Shown: positions 7,789 through 10,386 of the stretch, one piece after another | Layout of the letters: each line of letters begins with the position of its first letter | How positions within the stretch are numbered: position 1 is the first letter of the stretch | From: Cyclobacteriaceae bacterium | GTDB taxonomy: Bacteria; Bacteroidota; Bacteroidia; Cytophagales; Cyclobacteriaceae | Direction: 5' to 3' | Assembly: GCA_019751475.1 (NCBI GenBank) | Contig: JAIENH010000419.1 | Location: 1-10,386 of the forward strand | Length of the DNA: 10,386 nucleotides | Made by a program: the position numbers and the translations under genes | The notes under the pieces: generated by a model | Seen by the model: the letters and a program-made list of their open reading frames with translations, nothing else | Database searches by the model: none | What the model was told of the DNA's origin: nothing

Positions 7789-9780
7789 ATGAAACGACTA
7801 ATCATGCTACTGATGGTGCTGCCTGCGGGACTGTTGGCTGTGACCCCGGAGCGCATCCTGCCCAAAACTTTGACCATCAAACCAACCTCATGGTACGCTG
7901 AGCAAGCCGAAACCTGGAAAGTGGAGGCCCGCGAGCATCGCGCCAATGCAGAAGCTTGGTTCAATCTTTATGCAGCCTCAGCATTTGCGCAAGGTTCTGC
8001 GGAGACACTTACCGCCATTGTTAACGAAATGGGCAAGGCCGTTCCAGATTCATACGAATACCTGGTGGTGAAGGGTTGGAACAGTGGGTTTACACAAGAT
8101 GCTTTTGAGACATTGCGTAAAGCCTATGCCATGAGGCCCGAAAAACCAGAAGCCTACGGACTGCTTCAGTCGCTTTCCGAATTTAATCTTGATGATCAGG
8201 GGCGCACCAAATTCAGCGAAAGCCTCTTTCACAACGGCCAGGTGTCGGCTTCGCTTATTAATTACAGTTACAATGTGATGATGTCGCTGGAACCTTCTTC
8301 TATTTTGATAACAGAAGGGGAGAGTACCACGGCACCGTTGTATGTACTGCAAGATGTGCTCAACATTCGCAGAGATGTGTGTGTGCTTGACCTTGGTCTG
8401 CTCACCAATGCCGATTACCTGAAAAGAAAATTTGCCAAGGCAGGCCTTACCTATTCATTCAATGGTCCCGTGACGGCATCGAATGTGCGAAGTGCGCTTT
8501 GTGCACAATTGCCTGGTGCCAATGGTGGAAAGAAATTCTACTATGCATTGACCATGGCAAAAGAGAATGTCAACGCCATGGAAGAGTACTTGTATGTGGT
8601 AGGGCTTGCCTCTCTCCACAGCTTGACCAACGTAGATAACGTTTCGCAAATCAGGCGAAACCTGGAGAAGGAGTTTTTAATGGACTACTTGCTCGTTGAC
8701 TTCAAAGGAGACTCAAAGAGCGATGCAGGTCGAGTTTTCAGTCCGAATTACCTCGTGCCGATGATCCTGCTGTACGAGTCTTATCAGCGCGAAGGAGAAA
8801 TTGAAAAAGCGAAGAAATTGCGCGTCTATATGGAAGAAATTGCGCGTGATTCGGGTAAGGAAGAGGTGATGAATAGTTTTTTGAATGGAATGCCTGAAGA
8901 CGTTATCCCTTACTTTCCTTTTGCCATCAATCCTAAATCCTGGGAAGATGATTTGCGCCCCATTTCAAAAACATTGTATGCGGCCGATGCCGAATTAACA
9001 AATGCACAGTACAATCTTTTTTTGGACTATTTGAAACTGAATAAACAAGATGATTTGCTGGAGAAATACAAGTTTGATTTTTCCCGATACGATGAACCAG
9101 CGTTGTCTTTCATGACAAACTATGCCACACCACGTAAGGAAACCAAAAAGGAGCGATACTTTAATCATCATCCGGCCGTGAATATTTCACATGAAGCTGC
9201 AAATGCCTATTGCGAATGGCTGACGGAGCACTACAATCAATCAGCTGACCGAAAATTCAAGAAAGTAAAGTTTCGTTTACCTTCCATAGATGAGTGGCAG
9301 ATTGCGGCAGCAGCCATAAGAGACCCAACATCCTGGAAACTGAGTGAACAAATGGCTGAAGTACGCATGACTCCGACCGGAAGTGAAATGGATCGGAACG
9401 CAGAGAAAAAGACAGTTTTATTAAATGACCCGGAGATTTTGTATCCATGGTTCCGATTTTTTGGATTGCGTAACTCCCCGCTCAATACGAAAAGTTGCTA
9501 TCTGGGTAACTTCAAATCAACGCCTTGTGACTGCCCCAGTAAGCCACATAATTACGATGGCTTTGCAACGATGGATCCTGTCAAGTCCTACTTCCCCAAC
9601 GATATCGGCCTGTATGATGTGGTGGGCAATGTAGCTGAAATGACTAACGAAAAGGGAAAAGCCTGTGGCGGAAGTTGGAACCACTCACCGAAGGAATCAA
9701 CAATTAAAAGCATTAATCCTTATGACCACCCTGATGCTTTCATCGGATTCCGGGTTTTTATGGAAGTTGTTGAGAAATAA
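7789..9780 (+). CDS. Exported protein: helical N-terminus, DUF2723-tail-like segment, C-terminal FGE-sulfatase-fold domain
   Basis: 663 aa from the ATG at 7789, which opens a signal peptide (MKRLIMLLMVLPAGLLA); a GTG 15 nt upstream would only add five residues. Residues about 30-165 are helical and TPR-like. Residues 170-204 (SSILITEGE...APLYVLQDV...RRDVCVLDLGLL) resemble the soluble tail of DUF2723 membrane proteins, which carry a GDNDTxPLWYLQEV-type motif before a 'RPDVRVVNLSLL' strand. From about 395 to the end is a formylglycine-generating-enzyme (SUMF1/EgtB/PvdO) fold: ELTNAQYNLFL (402-412), FRLPSIDEWQ, GLYDVVGNVAEM (GNVAEM 613-618), GGSW (627-630), IGFRVFMEV at the C-terminus. The two active-site cysteines of true FGEs, expected between GGSW and GFR, are absent. 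Other cysteines (570, 580, 582, 626) lie before GGSW. It may therefore be a structural or binding protein, as in gliding-motility GldK/GldJ, rather than a sulfatase activator. It is tightly linked to the following sigma factor gene. Confidence 0.85.
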   Translation: MKRLIMLLMVLPAGLLAVTPERILPKTLTIKPTSWYAEQAETWKVEAREHRANAEAWFNLYAASAFAQGSAETLTAIVNEMGKAVPDSYEYLVVKGWNSGFTQDAFETLRKAYAMRPEKPEAYGLLQSLSEFNLDDQGRTKFSESLFHNGQVSASLINYSYNVMMSLEPSSILITEGESTTAPLYVLQDVLNIRRDVCVLDLGLLTNADYLKRKFAKAGLTYSFNGPVTASNVRSALCAQLPGANGGKKFYYALTMAKENVNAMEEYLYVVGLASLHSLTNVDNVSQIRRNLEKEFLMDYLLVDFKGDSKSDAGRVFSPNYLVPMILLYESYQREGEIEKAKKLRVYMEEIARDSGKEEVMNSFLNGMPEDVIPYFPFAINPKSWEDDLRPISKTLYAADAELTNAQYNLFLDYLKLNKQDDLLEKYKFDFSRYDEPALSFMTNYATPRKETKKERYFNHHPAVNISHEAANAYCEWLTEHYNQSADRKFKKVKFRLPSIDEWQIAAAAIRDPTSWKLSEQMAEVRMTPTGSEMDRNAEKKTVLLNDPEILYPWFRFFGLRNSPLNTKSCYLGNFKSTPCDCPSKPHNYDGFATMDPVKSYFPNDIGLYDVVGNVAEMTNEKGKACGGSWNHSPKESTIKSINPYDHPDAFIGFRVFMEVVEK

Positions 9781-9785
9781 GTTTG

Positions 9786-10346
9786 GTGAAGTTTCTGAGC
9801 AAACCATTCGAACAACTTTCGGATGAAGAGTTGATGAGTAAAGCGGCTCACGGAAGTGAGCCGGCTTTAACTTTTTTATACCAACGCTACAGCGGGCCCA
9901 TGCTTCGATACTTCTACCGCATGCTGTGGCAAGACAAAAGCAAAGCGGAGGATTTCTTGCACGATTTTTTTCTGAAGATACTTGAGCGTAAGCAGTCGTT
10001 TGATGCAAGTAGGAAATTTTCTACGTGGGCCTATTCCATCGCGCACAATATGTGCAAGAACGAATACCGGAAGCAGAACTTCCGCCAGGCTATGAATGGG
10101 CATCACGTAAAGCAAGAATTATCTCCAGAGATAATTACCGGCCCGCTAGACGACCGGTCTTTCAAAGAAAGCCTGCAACGGATATTGATGGAGGAAGGAA
10201 GCGATATACAATCGATGTTTGCCTTGCGGTATGAATTGGAGATGGAAGTAGCGGAGATCAGCCAGGTACTGCAATGCCCGGAGGGTACTATTAAATCAAG
10301 ATTGTTTTACACTGTTGTCCGACTAAAATATAGAATCGCAAAATAA
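9786..10346 (+). CDS. ECF-type RNA polymerase sigma factor (sigma-70 family)
   Basis: The 186-residue sigma factor starts at GTG 9786. A TTG lies one codon upstream. The first in-frame ATG (9834) would cut into the conserved LSDEELMSKAAHGSEPAL opening, so a non-ATG start is favoured. Region 2 spans about 24-96, with the core-binding and -10 recognition helices (RYFYRMLWQDKSKAEDFLHDFF, then FSTWAYSIAHNMCKNEYRK). Region 4 spans about 128-182, with the -35-binding HTH EVAEISQVLQCPEGTIKSRL. No region 1 or 3 is present, as expected for the ECF group. The start is 5 nt after the TAA of the FGE-fold gene, which implies co-transcription and probably translational coupling. No anti-sigma factor is visible inside the window; one would be expected just past the right edge if the usual arrangement holds. 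Confidence 0.93.
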   Translation: MKFLSKPFEQLSDEELMSKAAHGSEPALTFLYQRYSGPMLRYFYRMLWQDKSKAEDFLHDFFLKILERKQSFDASRKFSTWAYSIAHNMCKNEYRKQNFRQAMNGHHVKQELSPEIITGPLDDRSFKESLQRILMEEGSDIQSMFALRYELEMEVAEISQVLQCPEGTIKSRLFYTVVRLKYRIAK

Positions 10347-10355
10347 CTTATGTTT

Positions 10356-10381
10356 TCATATGGGACTCGCATGATTTTTTT
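10356..10381 (+). terminator. Candidate intrinsic terminator after the sigma factor gene
   Basis: TCATATG (10356-10362) can pair with CGCATGA (10368-10374) around a GGACT loop, with one A/C mismatch and one G-U pair, followed directly by seven T residues (10375-10381). It begins 9 nt after the sigma factor stop. The stem is imperfect. An alternative reading is that ATG 10350 opens a new gene that runs off the window edge; only 12 codons are visible, too few to decide. Confidence 0.35.
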
Positions 10382-10386
10382 AAATC

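Noticed and set aside
10350..10386. Start of a further gene at ATG 10350, 3 nt after the sigma factor stop
   Set aside because: Only 12 codons are visible with no signature, and the same bases form a hairpin followed by seven T residues. It cannot be decided from this window.

Overview
The window looks like a chromosomal segment of a Bacteroidota bacterium, probably of the Cytophagales/Sphingobacteriia type. This is inferred from the gene families and moderate GC, not from a search. The taxon-typical features are a membrane-tethered AraC regulator, a carboxypeptidase-regulatory-like domain joined to a secreted protein, an exported FGE-fold protein with a helical N-terminal module, and initiation sites without strong Shine-Dalgarno sequences.

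Left part, plus strand (1-4478): the C-terminal end of a gene that may carry a WYL-like domain; a doubtful 60-codon ORF; a 374-residue regulator with about seven membrane helices and a C-terminal AraC helix-turn-helix; then a large secreted zinc aminopeptidase (M1 family) whose N-terminus is a carboxypeptidase-regulatory-like domain plus an uncharacterised region. A perfect 28-nt palindrome starts right after the regulator's stop codon, about 50 nt upstream of the peptidase ATG. The best peptidase start is the ATG at 1584, which opens a clear signal peptide. The longer TTG-initiated reading starts inside the palindrome.

Middle, minus strand (4652-7676): a half-size type I ABC exporter (membrane domain plus ATPase), followed downstream on the same strand by an AAA-type ATPase with a DUF4143 C-terminus. 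The 73-nt gap between them holds a fair match to the Bacteroidota promoter consensus, placed so close to the ATPase ATG that the transcript could be leaderless. The ATPase gene and the peptidase gene converge on a 173-nt intergenic stretch.

Right part, plus strand (7789-10346): diverging from the ABC exporter is an exported 663-residue protein with a helical N-terminal half, a segment resembling the soluble tail of DUF2723 proteins, and a C-terminal formylglycine-generating-enzyme-fold domain that lacks the cysteine pair of true FGEs. Its stop codon lies 5 nt before the non-ATG start of an ECF-type RNA polymerase sigma factor, so the two are almost certainly co-expressed. A T-rich hairpin at the right edge may end this unit.

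The most unusual items are the FGE-fold/ECF sigma pair, the fusion architecture of the M1 peptidase, and the palindrome between regulator and peptidase. No RNA genes, CRISPR arrays, insertion sequences or attachment sites were seen.
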